DNA from: Psychrobacter sp. AH5
GTDB taxonomy: Bacteria; Pseudomonadota; Gammaproteobacteria; Pseudomonadales; Moraxellaceae
DNA length: 64,000 nucleotides
Direction of reading: 5' to 3'
Assembly (NCBI RefSeq): GCF_040371085.1
Contig: NZ_JAMBMT010000001.1
Location: forward strand, 992,001 to 1,056,000
The number at the start of each line of letters is the position of its first letter. The first letter of the stretch is position 1. A model generated the notes under the pieces. The model saw nothing but the letters and a program-made list of their open reading frames with translations. It was not told where the DNA came from and made no database searches. This document shows, in pieces, positions 8,875 to 17,270 of the stretch. The position numbers and the translations under genes were made by a program.

Positions 8875-9606
8875 TTACTCAGCATCAGCTTTAGGCTTTT
8901 TGAGCAGTACCAATACCGCGCCGTTGCCGCCATCTTTTGGCGGTGCTGAGCAGAATGCTAGTACTTCTGGCAGCTGACGTAACCAACCATTGACGCAAGT
9001 TTTTAAGATCGCCTCGCTTCCTTTACCATGGACGATTTTTACTACTGTTTCGTTATTTCTTTTCGCTTGCACTAGTAATTGTGTCATAGCAGTGCGCGCC
9101 TCCTCAATAGTACAGCCGTGGATATCGACCGCATCATACCAGCGCAGCTTACCTTGCTTTAATTGAGAAAAGACCTTGTTTTGTAGGGTAGGCTGCTTAT
9201 AAGACAAGATAGCTTCGCTCGCTACAGGATTTAGTAGCGCCTGCATGTCAGAGAGACCAGTGCTTAGATCACCATCTTCATTGCCTTGAGCGGCGGCGCG
9301 TTTGGATAAAGTGGTGGCGTCAGGTTTAGCCGCTTTATTGGCCTTTACTGGCGAGCGCACATTTTTGTCTTCTAGCTGCTCGACCCCATGCATCGCTTGC
9401 ATAAACAGCACTTTGTCATCATCGACGTGTTCGCTACCGAGCTGCTTGACGGTTTTTTTGACTTGTTTTTGGGTGGGTAGCGAGACCGGCTCAGTAGGCT
9501 TTTGATTTTCGCCCTTTGGGCTATTGGTATCACGGCCTTTGCTAAGTTGGCCTTTTAGCTCTTTGAGCTGATCTTGCATTTCTTTAGAGAATAGAGAGTT
9601 TGCCAT
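8875..9606 (-). CDS. Smr/MutS2-type domain protein (putative nuclease or RNA-binding)
   Basis: The C-terminal about 90 residues form an Smr domain: VDIHGCTIEEARTAMTQLL carries the LDxHG-like signature, and KIVHGKGSEAILK carries the HGxG motif. Smr domains nick DNA or bind and cleave RNA; stand-alone versions such as E. coli SmrA have nuclease activity, while this copy's target is unknown. The first about 150 residues are charged and low in complexity (Lys, Gln, Asp), probably a flexible linker. The ATG lacks an obvious Shine-Dalgarno sequence. It lies 89 bases after trpC on the same strand, so read-through from the trp genes is possible. Confidence 0.85.
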   Translation of the reverse strand: MANSLFSKEMQDQLKELKGQLSKGRDTNSPKGENQKPTEPVSLPTQKQVKKTVKQLGSEHVDDDKVLFMQAMHGVEQLEDKNVRSPVKANKAAKPDATTLSKRAAAQGNEDGDLSTGLSDMQALLNPVASEAILSYKQPTLQNKVFSQLKQGKLRWYDAVDIHGCTIEEARTAMTQLLVQAKRNNETVVKIVHGKGSEAILKTCVNGWLRQLPEVLAFCSAPPKDGGNGAVLVLLKKPKADAE

Positions 9607-9695
9607 AAGAATTTACGTATTATTAATGAATGATGAAGTAAAAGTTGTATTGATTGACTAGCGCTTTTTATCGGTTATAGGAAGAGGATTATACT

Positions 9696-10565
9696 CTACC
9701 TTTGTGTGGCCACGTCTGCAAGTAAGGATTGTAACGCTTGGCCTGGATGATCGGTTTTCATAAATTGCTCACCGATTAAGAAATGATGGATATCGTTATC
9801 TAACATCAGCTTGATATCGGCAGCGCTATGAATACCGCTCTCAGTTACAATAATAGGCTCTAAGTCTAAATCCTCAGCCAAAGCTGCAAGCAAGCGATCT
9901 TTTAAGGTTAAGGTATTTTGTAAATCGACCTCAAAAGTGTTGAGATCACGGTTATTGATGCCGTAGATATTGTGCTCGGAGCGCGGCAGTTGCAAAGCAC
10001 GCTCAAGCTCCTCGCTGGTATGCACCTCAATCAGCACATCCATGCCCAGCTCAATACTCAAAGCATGTAACGCTTTGGCTTGGCTGTCATCAAGACAAGC
10101 CATAATCAATAAAATACAATCGGCACCCAGCAAATAAGACTGATAAATCTGATAGCTATCAATCATAAAATCTTTACGTAATACTGGCAAGCTTGCAGCA
10201 TTATAGGCCTGTAATAAATACTTATCATCGCCTTTGAAGTACTCTTTATCAGTCAATACTGAGAGACAAGTAGCCCCTGCTTGCTGATATTGCTGTGCAA
10301 ATAAATCAGGCGAGAAGTTATGATTGATCACGCCTTTAGAGGGCGAGGCTTTTTTGATCTCAGCGATGATACCAATGTCAGCTGCACGTAGCGCCGCAGC
10401 AAAACCGCGACGGGGGCTTTTGTCTGCTAAAACTTTTGCTTGTAGACTCTCTAAAGAAAGCTGTTTTTTTGCCGCGGCTACTTCTTGATGTTTAGTAGCG
10501 ACAATGCGCTTTAGCACGGATGGGATTTCGGTATTTGCTTGAGTTGCTGTTGAATGAGAGGTCAT
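9696..10565 (-). CDS. trpC: Indole-3-glycerol phosphate synthase TrpC
   Basis: Converts carboxyphenylaminodeoxyribulose phosphate to indole-3-glycerol phosphate in tryptophan synthesis. The TIM-barrel signatures are present: IIAEIKKASPSKGVI with the catalytic Lys, LSVLTDKEYFKG, LRKDFMIDSYQIYQS, YGINNRDLNTFEVDL and VTESGIHS. It is a monofunctional enzyme, not fused to PRAI as in E. coli. I chose the ATG at 10565; the frame runs four codons upstream to a TTG. The gene follows trpD after 46 bases in the order trpG-trpD-trpC usual for Pseudomonas and Acinetobacter relatives, with trpE, trpF and trpBA elsewhere. Confidence 0.95.
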   Translation of the reverse strand: MTSHSTATQANTEIPSVLKRIVATKHQEVAAAKKQLSLESLQAKVLADKSPRRGFAAALRAADIGIIAEIKKASPSKGVINHNFSPDLFAQQYQQAGATCLSVLTDKEYFKGDDKYLLQAYNAASLPVLRKDFMIDSYQIYQSYLLGADCILLIMACLDDSQAKALHALSIELGMDVLIEVHTSEELERALQLPRSEHNIYGINNRDLNTFEVDLQNTLTLKDRLLAALAEDLDLEPIIVTESGIHSAADIKLMLDNDIHHFLIGEQFMKTDHPGQALQSLLADVATQR

Positions 10566-10611
10566 AATTTTATCCAAAAAGAGAGGCTTTATAAGTCATG
10601 CTTTATAATGT

Positions 10612-11739
10612 TTAAGCTTTTGCGGCGAGCTGCTGCGTATAAGCCGCTAGCGATTCAAGCTTTAATAGAGCGCTACCATTTTGAATGACCTTTTGCGCTC
10701 GGCTAACACCATTGGGATAGTTGCTAGCAAGTCCTGCGGTATAAATCGCCGCGCCTGCATTGAGCGCGATCATATCACGAGCTTTGAGCACCGAGCGATC
10801 ATAAGTATCCTCCCCTGAGAGGGCTGCACGTATCAGCTCCAAGCTTTGTTCAGGAGAGTCGACATCAAGGCCAATTAGCGTTTGCGATTCAACCCCGGCA
10901 TCCTCTGGCATCATATCAAAGACCGTTATCTCGCCATCTTTTAATTCAGCAACCGTGGTAGAGGTGGCAAGGCTAATCTCATCTAAGCCGTCTTTGGCAC
11001 CGACGACCATCACGTGCTCGGCGCCCAAATTTTTCATCACTTTAGCGATAGGCTCACAAAGCTGCGCGGTAAACACCCCAATCACTAAATTGGGCACGCC
11101 AGCAGGGTTGGTTAATGGACCTAAGATATTGAAGATCGTCCGCGCTTTGAGGTCGCGGCGGATAGGGTTAGCGTAGCGCATAGCGCTGTGATGATTGGGC
11201 GCAAACAAGAAGCCGATCCCTTCATTCTCAATGCATTCGCGCGTTTGTTCAGGGGTTAACGCTAAGCTAATACCTGCCTGCTCCAATAAGTCTGAGCTAC
11301 CAGACTTAGTCGAGACGCCGCGGTTGCCATGTTTAGCCACTTGCGCGCCTGCCGCTGCTGCTACTAAGGCTGACGCCGTTGAGACGTTAAATAAATTAGC
11401 GCCATCACCGCCAGTACCGACGATGTCGACCAGATAATCGCACCCTTTAGGCTCGATATTTGCCGCTAAATTGCGCATCGCACTCGCGGAGGCAGTAATC
11501 TCATCGATAGATTCGCCTTTCATGCGTAGCCCGGTCAAAATAGCGCCCATCATCGCATCACTGCATCTACCTTGCATAATGATTAGCATCACCTCGTGCA
11601 TCTCATCAAAGGTTAGATCAATATGCTGAAAGATGCGCTCCAAAGCTGAGGTGAGCAGCTTGTGTACTTGCTCATCGCTCAGCTGAGCGATATGCTCTGG
11701 GGTACTTTTTATATTCTCTGTAATTTGCGTAGCGCTCAT
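10612..11739 (-). CDS. trpD: Anthranilate phosphoribosyltransferase TrpD
   Basis: Transfers phosphoribosyl from PRPP to anthranilate, the second step of tryptophan synthesis. The glycine-rich PRPP loop VGTGGDGANLFNVST, the following VAKHGNRGVSTKSGSSDLL and the EGIGFLFAPNHHSAM segment are all present. It is a stand-alone enzyme of 375 residues, slightly longer than usual because of about 25 extra residues at the N terminus. The trpG stop lies 46 bases upstream and trpC 46 bases downstream, supporting one transcript. Confidence 0.96.
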   Translation of the reverse strand: MSATQITENIKSTPEHIAQLSDEQVHKLLTSALERIFQHIDLTFDEMHEVMLIIMQGRCSDAMMGAILTGLRMKGESIDEITASASAMRNLAANIEPKGCDYLVDIVGTGGDGANLFNVSTASALVAAAAGAQVAKHGNRGVSTKSGSSDLLEQAGISLALTPEQTRECIENEGIGFLFAPNHHSAMRYANPIRRDLKARTIFNILGPLTNPAGVPNLVIGVFTAQLCEPIAKVMKNLGAEHVMVVGAKDGLDEISLATSTTVAELKDGEITVFDMMPEDAGVESQTLIGLDVDSPEQSLELIRAALSGEDTYDRSVLKARDMIALNAGAAIYTAGLASNYPNGVSRAQKVIQNGSALLKLESLAAYTQQLAAKA

Positions 11740-11785
11740 ACTGTCTCACTTATCATTTATTATTATGTTTTATACTTTTAAGGTC

Positions 11786-12409
11786 TTATCCTACTTGCGG
11801 CAATTCATCGACCGCCAAAACTGCTAACTGATGGCTTTGCAAAAAGTTATTTAACAGCTGATAACCGGCGGCGCTTAAGATAGACTCTGGATGGAACTGT
11901 ACGCCTTCGATAGCAAACTGCTTATGACGCACGCCCATAATCTCCTCAATGCTGCCATCCTCATTTTGAGTCCAAGCCGTCATCTCTAAGCACTCAGGCA
12001 AACTCGCTTTGTCGATCACCAAAGAGTGGTAACGAGTGAACTGTGAGGGATTGGCTAAACCGCTAAACACGCCTTGATCATTATGATGCACCGCCGATAA
12101 ACGGCCGTGCATTACTGCTCCGGCTTTGACCACTTGTCCGCCAAAAGCTTGACCAATGGCTTGATGTCCTAAGCAGATACCGAGTATGGGAATCACGCCC
12201 TTAAAGGTGTCAATCACCTCAAGCGAGATACCAGCACGATCCGGATCGCAAGGCCCTGGGCCAATAACGATGATATCGGGAGCTAAGGTTTTGATCTGCT
12301 CAATAGTGGCCTGATCGTTACGCCAGACGGTGATGTCCTGCTGTAGCTCACCGAAGTACTGTACGATGTTGTACGTAAAGCTGTCGTAATTATCGATCAT
12401 TAAAATCAT
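11786..12409 (-). CDS. trpG: Anthranilate synthase component II, glutamine amidotransferase
   Basis: Class I glutamine amidotransferase that supplies ammonia to anthranilate synthase (TrpE); in many bacteria the same subunit also serves PabB. Visible: the opening [31 protein letters not shown], the catalytic Cys in [15 protein letters not shown], and the His-Glu pair in [10 protein letters not shown]. The length (207 residues) is normal for the small subunit. It heads trpGDC and is divergent from glnA across a 660-bp region. I found no Trp-rich leader peptide upstream. Confidence 0.93.
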   Translation of the reverse strand: MILMIDNYDSFTYNIVQYFGELQQDITVWRNDQATIEQIKTLAPDIIVIGPGPCDPDRAGISLEVIDTFKGVIPILGICLGHQAIGQAFGGQVVKAGAVMHGRLSAVHHNDQGVFSGLANPSQFTRYHSLVIDKASLPECLEMTAWTQNEDGSIEEIMGVRHKQFAIEGVQFHPESILSAAGYQLLNNFLQSHQLAVLAVDELPQVG

Positions 12410-12594
12410 CAGGGTTTACTCGTCTAAAAGGTGACTGTTTTTGCTAAGCTTGGCTAGATTTGCCTTTATTGAAGCTTTGCTATCTTACCATTATTTAACA
12501 CGCTATCAAGCTTCTAGCGTTGATAAGCAGCTACTAGCTTAAGATTTTATCAAGAATAGACCATTATTGATAAAGGTTTTGGCTAGCAAACTAA

Positions 12595-12609
12595 GCACCG
12601 TTTTGTTGC
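12595..12609 (+). promoter_or_regulatory. NtrC-like binding site, imperfect copy
   Basis: GCAC-N7-TTGC, one mismatch from the NtrC core dyad GCAC-N7-GTGC. It lies 28 bases upstream of a perfect copy, centre to centre, and about 200 bases before the predicted sigma-54 start site of glnA. Paired NtrC sites about three helical turns apart are the usual enhancer form. Confidence 0.5.
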
Positions 12610-12622
12610 AAAAATAAAAACA

Positions 12623-12637
12623 GCACTGTTATAGTGC
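12623..12637 (+). promoter_or_regulatory. NtrC-like enhancer site upstream of glnA
   Basis: GCACTGTTATAGTGC has exactly the GCAC-N7-GTGC spacing of NtrC operators. It is centred about 175 bases before the predicted sigma-54 start, a normal enhancer distance. The same dyad, flanked by A and T runs, could also fold as a weak bidirectional terminator in the long trpG leader; the two readings are not exclusive. Confidence 0.65.
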
Positions 12638-12777
12638 GTTTTTTTGCTTCTTTAAGAGGCGCTACTGAGAATAATAGAAGTTTATTTGACTAGAGTAATT
12701 AAAGCATAAAAAATAATAGCGGTTTATCTGCTAGAGTTTGAGCCAAAAAAGCCGTCTTTTATAAATAATATAATAGC

Positions 12778-12794
12778 TTGGCATAGCTGTTGCA
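12778..12794 (+). promoter_or_regulatory. Sigma-54 (RpoN) promoter of glnA
   Basis: TTGGCATAGCTGTTGCA matches the -24/-12 consensus TTGGCACG-N4-TTGCA at all but two positions, with exactly ten bases between the invariant GG (12780-12781) and GC (12792-12793). Transcription would start near 12805, giving a 5' leader of about 265 bases before glnA. Together with the NtrC-like dyads upstream this predicts nitrogen-controlled glnA expression. Confidence 0.72.
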
Positions 12795-13071
12795 TCTTTA
12801 TCAATAGAGAGTTTGATGATATAAGGCGGCGCATGATAAAGCTTGAAGTAATTTGTCAAAGCACAATTTTGATAACAGTTAAGCATCATCGCCTATATGT
12901 TGTTAAAATAGCGACAGCAATAGCTAGGATAAGCTAACTGATAGCCTGTAACTATTAGCTTATGCTAAAGCTATAATCACTTTTAGAGCGTAACGATATA
13001 AGTAAATCACTGATTATTTGCTATTTAATAAGCCTTTAATAACCTGTTAACCACCACCACGGAGACTATTC

Positions 13072-14481
13072 ATGTCGAATAAACTACTAGATCTTATCGA
13101 ATCCTCAAATGCCAAATGGGTCGACTTTCGCTTTACCGATACGCGTGGTAAAGAGCATCATATGAGCTTTCCGGCGCATAGCGTTGATGAGGAAGTGATG
13201 GAAGATGGCAAGATGTTTGATGGCTCCTCTATCGCTGGCTGGAAAGGTATTGAAGCTTCTGACATGATCCTGCGCCCAGATCCTGAGACTGCCTTTATCG
13301 ATCCGTTCTTTGATGCGGTCACTGTCGTAGTGACTTGCGACATCATTGAGCCTTCTACATTACAAGGCTATGATCGGGATCCGCGTTCTATCGCTCGCCG
13401 TGCTGAGGAGTATCTAAAGTCAACGGGTATCGGTGATACTGCTTATTTTGGTCCTGAGCCTGAGTTTTTTATCTTTGATGAGGTAAAGTGGTCCGTTGAG
13501 ATGTCAGGGGTTAGCCACGAAATCATCGCAGAAGAGGCCGCTTGGTCTACTAATAAAAACTACGAATGGGGCAACATGGGCCATCGTCCGCGCGTCAAAG
13601 GCGGTTATGTTCCTGTACCTCCTATCGATAGCTCACACGATATGCGGGCCGTTATGTGCGAGCGTATTGAGGAGATCATCGGCGAGGGTAGTGTTGAGGT
13701 GCACCATCACGAAGTCGCGCCTTGTCAATCAGAGATTGGAGTCGCTTTTAATACTCTGGTCAAAAAAGCCGATGAAGTGCAGCAGCTAAAGTATGTCGTG
13801 CATAATGTCGCGCATCAGTTTGGCAAAACGGCTACCTTCATGCCAAAGCCTATAGTCGGTGATAACGGCTCAGGAATGCACGTGCACATGTCGATCTCCA
13901 AAGACGGTGTCAATACTTTCGCAGGCGATGAATATGCTGGTTTATCAGAGTCGGCGCTATATTTTATCGGCGGGGTTATCAAACATGCTCGCGCGTTAAA
14001 TGCCATTACCAATCCCTCAACGAATAGCTATAGACGCCTAGTTCCACATTATGAAGCGCCTATTAAGTTAGCTTATTCTGCCTCTAATCGCTCAGCTTCT
14101 ATTCGTATCCCGCACGTGAGTAGCCCAAAAGCGGTACGTGTCGAAGCGCGTTTCCCAGATCCTGCGGCCAATCCGTACTTGACCTTTGCCGCTTTATTAA
14201 TGGCAGGCCTTGATGGTATTCAAAATAAAATCCATCCGGGCGAGGCGGCGGATAAAAACCTATATGATTTGCCGCCAGAAGAAGAAGCGCAAATCCCAAC
14301 AGTCGCTGAAAACTTAGAAGTCGCACTACAAGCGCTACGCGATGATCATGAGTTTTTATTAAAAGGCGATGTTTTCACCAAAGAGATGATTGAAGCCTTT
14401 ATCGCGCTAAAACAAGAAGAAGTGCAGCGGGTCAACGTCACCGTGCATCCGGTGGAGTTTGACTTGTACTATAGCTGCTAA
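13072..14481 (+). CDS. glnA: Type I glutamine synthetase GlnA
   Basis: Makes glutamine from glutamate, ammonia and ATP; the dodecamer is the main ammonia-assimilating enzyme. Signatures: [39 protein letters not shown], the glutamate-flap loop [17 protein letters not shown] and a Tyr at about residue 398 in [10 protein letters not shown], the adenylylation site of the beta subtype. At 469 residues it matches enteric GlnA. GGAGA lies seven bases before the ATG. Expression is probably driven by the sigma-54/NtrC elements upstream, and a strong terminator lies 37 bases after the stop. Confidence 0.98.
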   Translation: MSNKLLDLIESSNAKWVDFRFTDTRGKEHHMSFPAHSVDEEVMEDGKMFDGSSIAGWKGIEASDMILRPDPETAFIDPFFDAVTVVVTCDIIEPSTLQGYDRDPRSIARRAEEYLKSTGIGDTAYFGPEPEFFIFDEVKWSVEMSGVSHEIIAEEAAWSTNKNYEWGNMGHRPRVKGGYVPVPPIDSSHDMRAVMCERIEEIIGEGSVEVHHHEVAPCQSEIGVAFNTLVKKADEVQQLKYVVHNVAHQFGKTATFMPKPIVGDNGSGMHVHMSISKDGVNTFAGDEYAGLSESALYFIGGVIKHARALNAITNPSTNSYRRLVPHYEAPIKLAYSASNRSASIRIPHVSSPKAVRVEARFPDPAANPYLTFAALLMAGLDGIQNKIHPGEAADKNLYDLPPEEEAQIPTVAENLEVALQALRDDHEFLLKGDVFTKEMIEAFIALKQEEVQRVNVTVHPVEFDLYYSC

Positions 14482-14518
14482 TAGCAACTTAAAAGCTCAA
14501 AGTATTATTGTGCCAAAC

Positions 14519-14550
14519 AACCAGCCGAGTTTATCTTGGCTGGTTTTTTT
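14519..14550 (+). terminator. Rho-independent terminator of glnA
   Basis: AACCAGCCGAG-TTTAT-CTTGGCTGGTT forms an eleven-pair stem (one G-U) followed by a run of seven T. It separates glnA from the DUF4124 gene. Confidence 0.92.
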
Positions 14551-14650
14551 GTGGTTAAAACTCTCTATTAAGGCTTGCAAAGCAATTACTGTATTACGCC
14601 TAAAAATCAAGCATAATAATCAAACTAACGATTATTTGGGTCAATGAACT

Positions 14651-15418
14651 ATGACTATATTACTAAAAAAAATGCCGCCAGCTAAAAAATTGACGCTAAG
14701 CCGACTGGCAGGTTTATTAATAACAGCAGCGATCTCTTGTACGCTAACCGCAAATGCCGCGCCTATCTATAAAGTCGTCGATGAGCGTACCGGACAAGTT
14801 ACCTTTACAGATAATCCGCAGTCTTATGAGCAGCAAGCGGGCAAGCAAATTAGTGAAACTGGTGTCAGTACCGGTAATAGTAGTAATACAAATAGTAGTG
14901 CAGATAGCAGTACGGTTAACTCTAATGGCGCTGAGCAAAATAACTCAGGCCTTGATGTAGACAATCAAACAGCGACAAATCAATCTTCAATCAAACCAAC
15001 CTTGCAAGCGGCGGTCAATTATCAACTAGCGATGTTAGAGCCAAGCGCTGAGCGCGCCTATCAGCGTCCCGGGCAGATCATCACAGTCAAGCTACAACTG
15101 AGCCCCGCATTGCAAGCAGGCGACAGTATCAGCATCTATATCGATGATAAGCTAATATCTCAGGGAATAACCGCCTCTATTGCCACCATCGATCTCAATC
15201 CGGGCGAGCATACCATTCAAGCAGTTATACAAAACAGAGCAGGGCAGGTGATCAATCGTATTACTCGCCGTGTTTATGTCATTCAAAACACCGCCATATT
15301 AAGAAAAAAACAACAGCTCGCTGAGCAAATGCTAGCTTATCAGCGTCTGCCTTGGCAACAAAAGCTGTTATTAAAACTGCGGCAAAAAGACAATATCAAT
15401 GATAATGCCAACAAGTAA
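14651..15418 (+). CDS. Exported DUF4124-domain protein
   Basis: Secreted or periplasmic protein. A signal peptide covers about residues 1-36 (basic start, LAGLLITAAISCTLTANA). The DUF4124 motif APIYKVVDERTGQVTFTDNP follows directly. A Ser/Asn/Thr linker spans about residues 70-115, and a C-terminal region of about 100 residues (PGQIITVKLQLSPALQAGDS) looks like a beta-sandwich. The function of DUF4124 is unknown. In Pseudomonas a DUF4124 gene lies near glnA and ntrBC, and here it directly follows glnA, but ntrBC is not present in the window. The first ATG (14651) has no clear ribosome site; an ATG at 14672 is an alternative. Confidence 0.8.
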   Translation: MTILLKKMPPAKKLTLSRLAGLLITAAISCTLTANAAPIYKVVDERTGQVTFTDNPQSYEQQAGKQISETGVSTGNSSNTNSSADSSTVNSNGAEQNNSGLDVDNQTATNQSSIKPTLQAAVNYQLAMLEPSAERAYQRPGQIITVKLQLSPALQAGDSISIYIDDKLISQGITASIATIDLNPGEHTIQAVIQNRAGQVINRITRRVYVIQNTAILRKKQQLAEQMLAYQRLPWQQKLLLKLRQKDNINDNANK

Positions 15419-15698
15419 GACAACTAAAACGCTAGCTGTAATTGAACTAGTAATTAAGATTATGCTATGATTATTAGAGCGTTATCGTGGGTTTAATGGA
15501 TTGGTAATTACTTTTATTTTAAAGCAAATAATACAGCCAACCTTGCAACTTCCAGCACGATATAAAACAACCCTGGTAAAGCGCATGAGCCTGTACTCCG
15601 ACACTCTCATTTGTGCCTAACTTATTTGTCACCCTATGCTGATTTAAGGCTACTTTGACAAATTCTATAACATATTATCGGAGTTACTGGAGTTTGCG

Positions 15699-16112
15699 AT
15701 GTCTACTACTTTTACCGCTATAGTTAGTCAAAACAGTCGTCCTCCCAAATATACCCGTCACTATCAGCCGCGTCATCCTTTGGCAAAGCGTATTATCGAG
15801 CAGATAGAGAGTCTTGAGATACGTCCGCAAACTATAGTTCAAACAATGGGTTATCTTCCTAAGCACACTATTCCGGCCTGTGATAGGTTACGTCATGTAC
15901 TTTCAAACCCATACTTAGGGCTTGATGGTAGCTATCAAGATGCGCGTTTTGGCGCTGAGAAATTCTTAGCTGAGCTGCTATCGATAGTTGATATAAAGTA
16001 TGAAACAGCTGCTGAGGACATTGCTCAGATTCAATATCGCTTAGCCAACCAATCTACTCATACGCTGTCAAAAAAACCGTCAATAGCGAAGATAGATTTT
16101 GACTATAGTTAA
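15699..16112 (+). CDS. Hypothetical protein, 137 residues
   Basis: I do not recognise this protein. It is soluble, with no signal peptide or membrane helix. It has a basic, Pro/Tyr-rich N terminus (PPKYTRHYQPRHPLAKRII) and a helical middle containing VQTMGYLPKHTIPACDRL and LGLDGSYQDARFGAEKFLAE. A GGAG seven bases before the ATG supports translation. The middle hints at a helix-turn-helix-like fold, but this is speculative. It is flanked by 280 bases of non-coding DNA upstream and converges on the exported-protein gene at 16125 with only 12 bases between stops. Confidence 0.7.
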   Translation: MSTTFTAIVSQNSRPPKYTRHYQPRHPLAKRIIEQIESLEIRPQTIVQTMGYLPKHTIPACDRLRHVLSNPYLGLDGSYQDARFGAEKFLAELLSIVDIKYETAAEDIAQIQYRLANQSTHTLSKKPSIAKIDFDYS

Positions 16113-16124
16113 GAGCTAAACGCT

Positions 16125-17036
16125 CTAATTTACTATTTGATAACTGACCATAGGCTTTGCACTTGGAATAGTCGCTGCTAATGCAGTGTTATCATCTACC
16201 GCGGCCTCCTTTATAGATAGCGCCATAGTTGGTGCTGTTGTTGACGCCGCCGACGACAAGAGTTGCCCGCGGCAGACATCATCACTTGGATCCAAAGACT
16301 GATATTGTTTGTAGTAGCTGACTGCTAACTGCTGCATAGCCACACTCGCGGCGTCATCGTTGGCATTGACAAAAGCTTCATGTGCTTGCTCAAGCCAGCG
16401 ATCCGCCATGCGAAAGTGAGGACTTGAGCTACGAAAGCCATGCTCGCAATGATCGGCCGCTGCCCAAACTAGGCTTACCTCACTAAAAGCAAGCTCGCGC
16501 GGGGCATTGGCTATAGCGCCACTATCTTTTAGTGCACTAATATTAGCCCATAGATCTGGACGCATCAATGCGGAGGTCTGAGGAATATCAGTAATTAGCG
16601 GTAAGTCGTCTTCGCTATTGCTCTTTAGGGCTTGGAAAATAGCCACAGCGTCATTAAAAGCATAATTACCAGCATCGATTGCGCTATTAATACTGTCTTC
16701 GTGATTGGCATAATTGAGCCAAGCTTGAGCTTTATAAGCAAAATACTGTTGACGCGCGCTCATGGTAGCAAGTTGATAAGGCTTTAGCTGCAGCTGCATA
16801 CAGGCTATTGCACGTTGGCGCGCGCTTTGAGACTTGCTGTAGCGAGATTTTATTTCAAAATAATTGTTGTCACTATCACAGTGATTGACTATGGCGTTAG
16901 GACTGACTATCGAGGTTTCACTGACCGAAATATCAGCTTGAGCCAATGACGGCATTACTAGAGCCAAGGTAAATAACAATGAAGAGGTAATAGTGGAGCA
17001 AGATAAAGCGATGGCGTTATTACGAATAGTAGTCAT
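16125..17036 (-). CDS. Hypothetical exported protein, 303 residues
   Basis: No family recognised. A classical signal peptide ends at about residue 34 (LALVMPSLAQA-D). The mature part is mainly helical (SARQRAIACMQLQLKPYQL, SARQQYFAYKAQAWLNYA) with four Cys that could form two disulfides. The pattern SARQ...A...A resembles TPR-like repeats. It is the last gene of the surface-protein block on the minus strand, 234 bases after the 1776-residue barrel protein, with a strong hairpin in the gap. Location and export suggest a periplasmic helper of that system (inference). Confidence 0.7.
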   Translation of the reverse strand: MTTIRNNAIALSCSTITSSLLFTLALVMPSLAQADISVSETSIVSPNAIVNHCDSDNNYFEIKSRYSKSQSARQRAIACMQLQLKPYQLATMSARQQYFAYKAQAWLNYANHEDSINSAIDAGNYAFNDAVAIFQALKSNSEDDLPLITDIPQTSALMRPDLWANISALKDSGAIANAPRELAFSEVSLVWAAADHCEHGFRSSSPHFRMADRWLEQAHEAFVNANDDAASVAMQQLAVSYYKQYQSLDPSDDVCRGQLLSSAASTTAPTMALSIKEAAVDDNTALAATIPSAKPMVSYQIVN

Positions 17037-17166
17037 AGAGCAGACCTTATACTTATAGTAAGGTAGAATTGGTTATAAATTAGATTAGGCTATCGAGTTA
17101 ACAAGATTATTGAAACTTAGTTCAAATAGTTTAATTAGGTTAAATAGATAGCCCGGCTCTATAAAT

Positions 17167-17199
17167 GACAGTATCGTAAGGTTGACTTAGGATACTGTC
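17167..17199 (-). repeat. Strong inverted repeat after the barrel-protein gene
   Basis: GACAGTATC and GATACTGTC form a perfect nine-pair stem. After a G-G mismatch, TAAG/CTTA extends it by four pairs around a GTTGA loop. No T-run follows on either strand, so it is not a classical intrinsic terminator. It may protect the upstream mRNA 3' end or attenuate expression of the 303-residue gene. Confidence 0.75.
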
Positions 17200-17270
17200 T
17201 CATTAAAAACAGCTGCTTTTATAGCATAGTCTATTAATTGATGACTAGGATAGCTAAGCTGGTAGCCGAA

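Larger units (their letters stand above)
12410..13071. other. 662-bp control region between trpG and glnA
   Basis: Non-coding, AT-rich region between the divergent trpG (minus) and glnA (plus). It holds two NtrC-like dyads, a sigma-54 promoter and, between that promoter and glnA, about 265 bases with only a weak sigma-70-like pair (TTGATA near 12870 and CTATAT about 18 bases on). No open reading frame of note is present on either strand. Confidence 0.6.

Noticed and set aside
12612..12640. Hairpin with flanking A/T runs read as a trpG attenuator
   Set aside because: No Trp-rich leader peptide and no alternative antiterminator pairing is visible; the dyad fits the NtrC operator spacing better. 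Weak terminator activity is not excluded.
13041..13073. Minus-strand mini-ORF starting at the glnA start region with three repeated codons, suggestive of a Trp leader peptide for trpG
   Set aside because: In the ATG frame the repeated codons are GGT (Gly), not TGG. The stretch is simply the complement of the glnA ribosome-site region and lies more than 600 bases from trpG.
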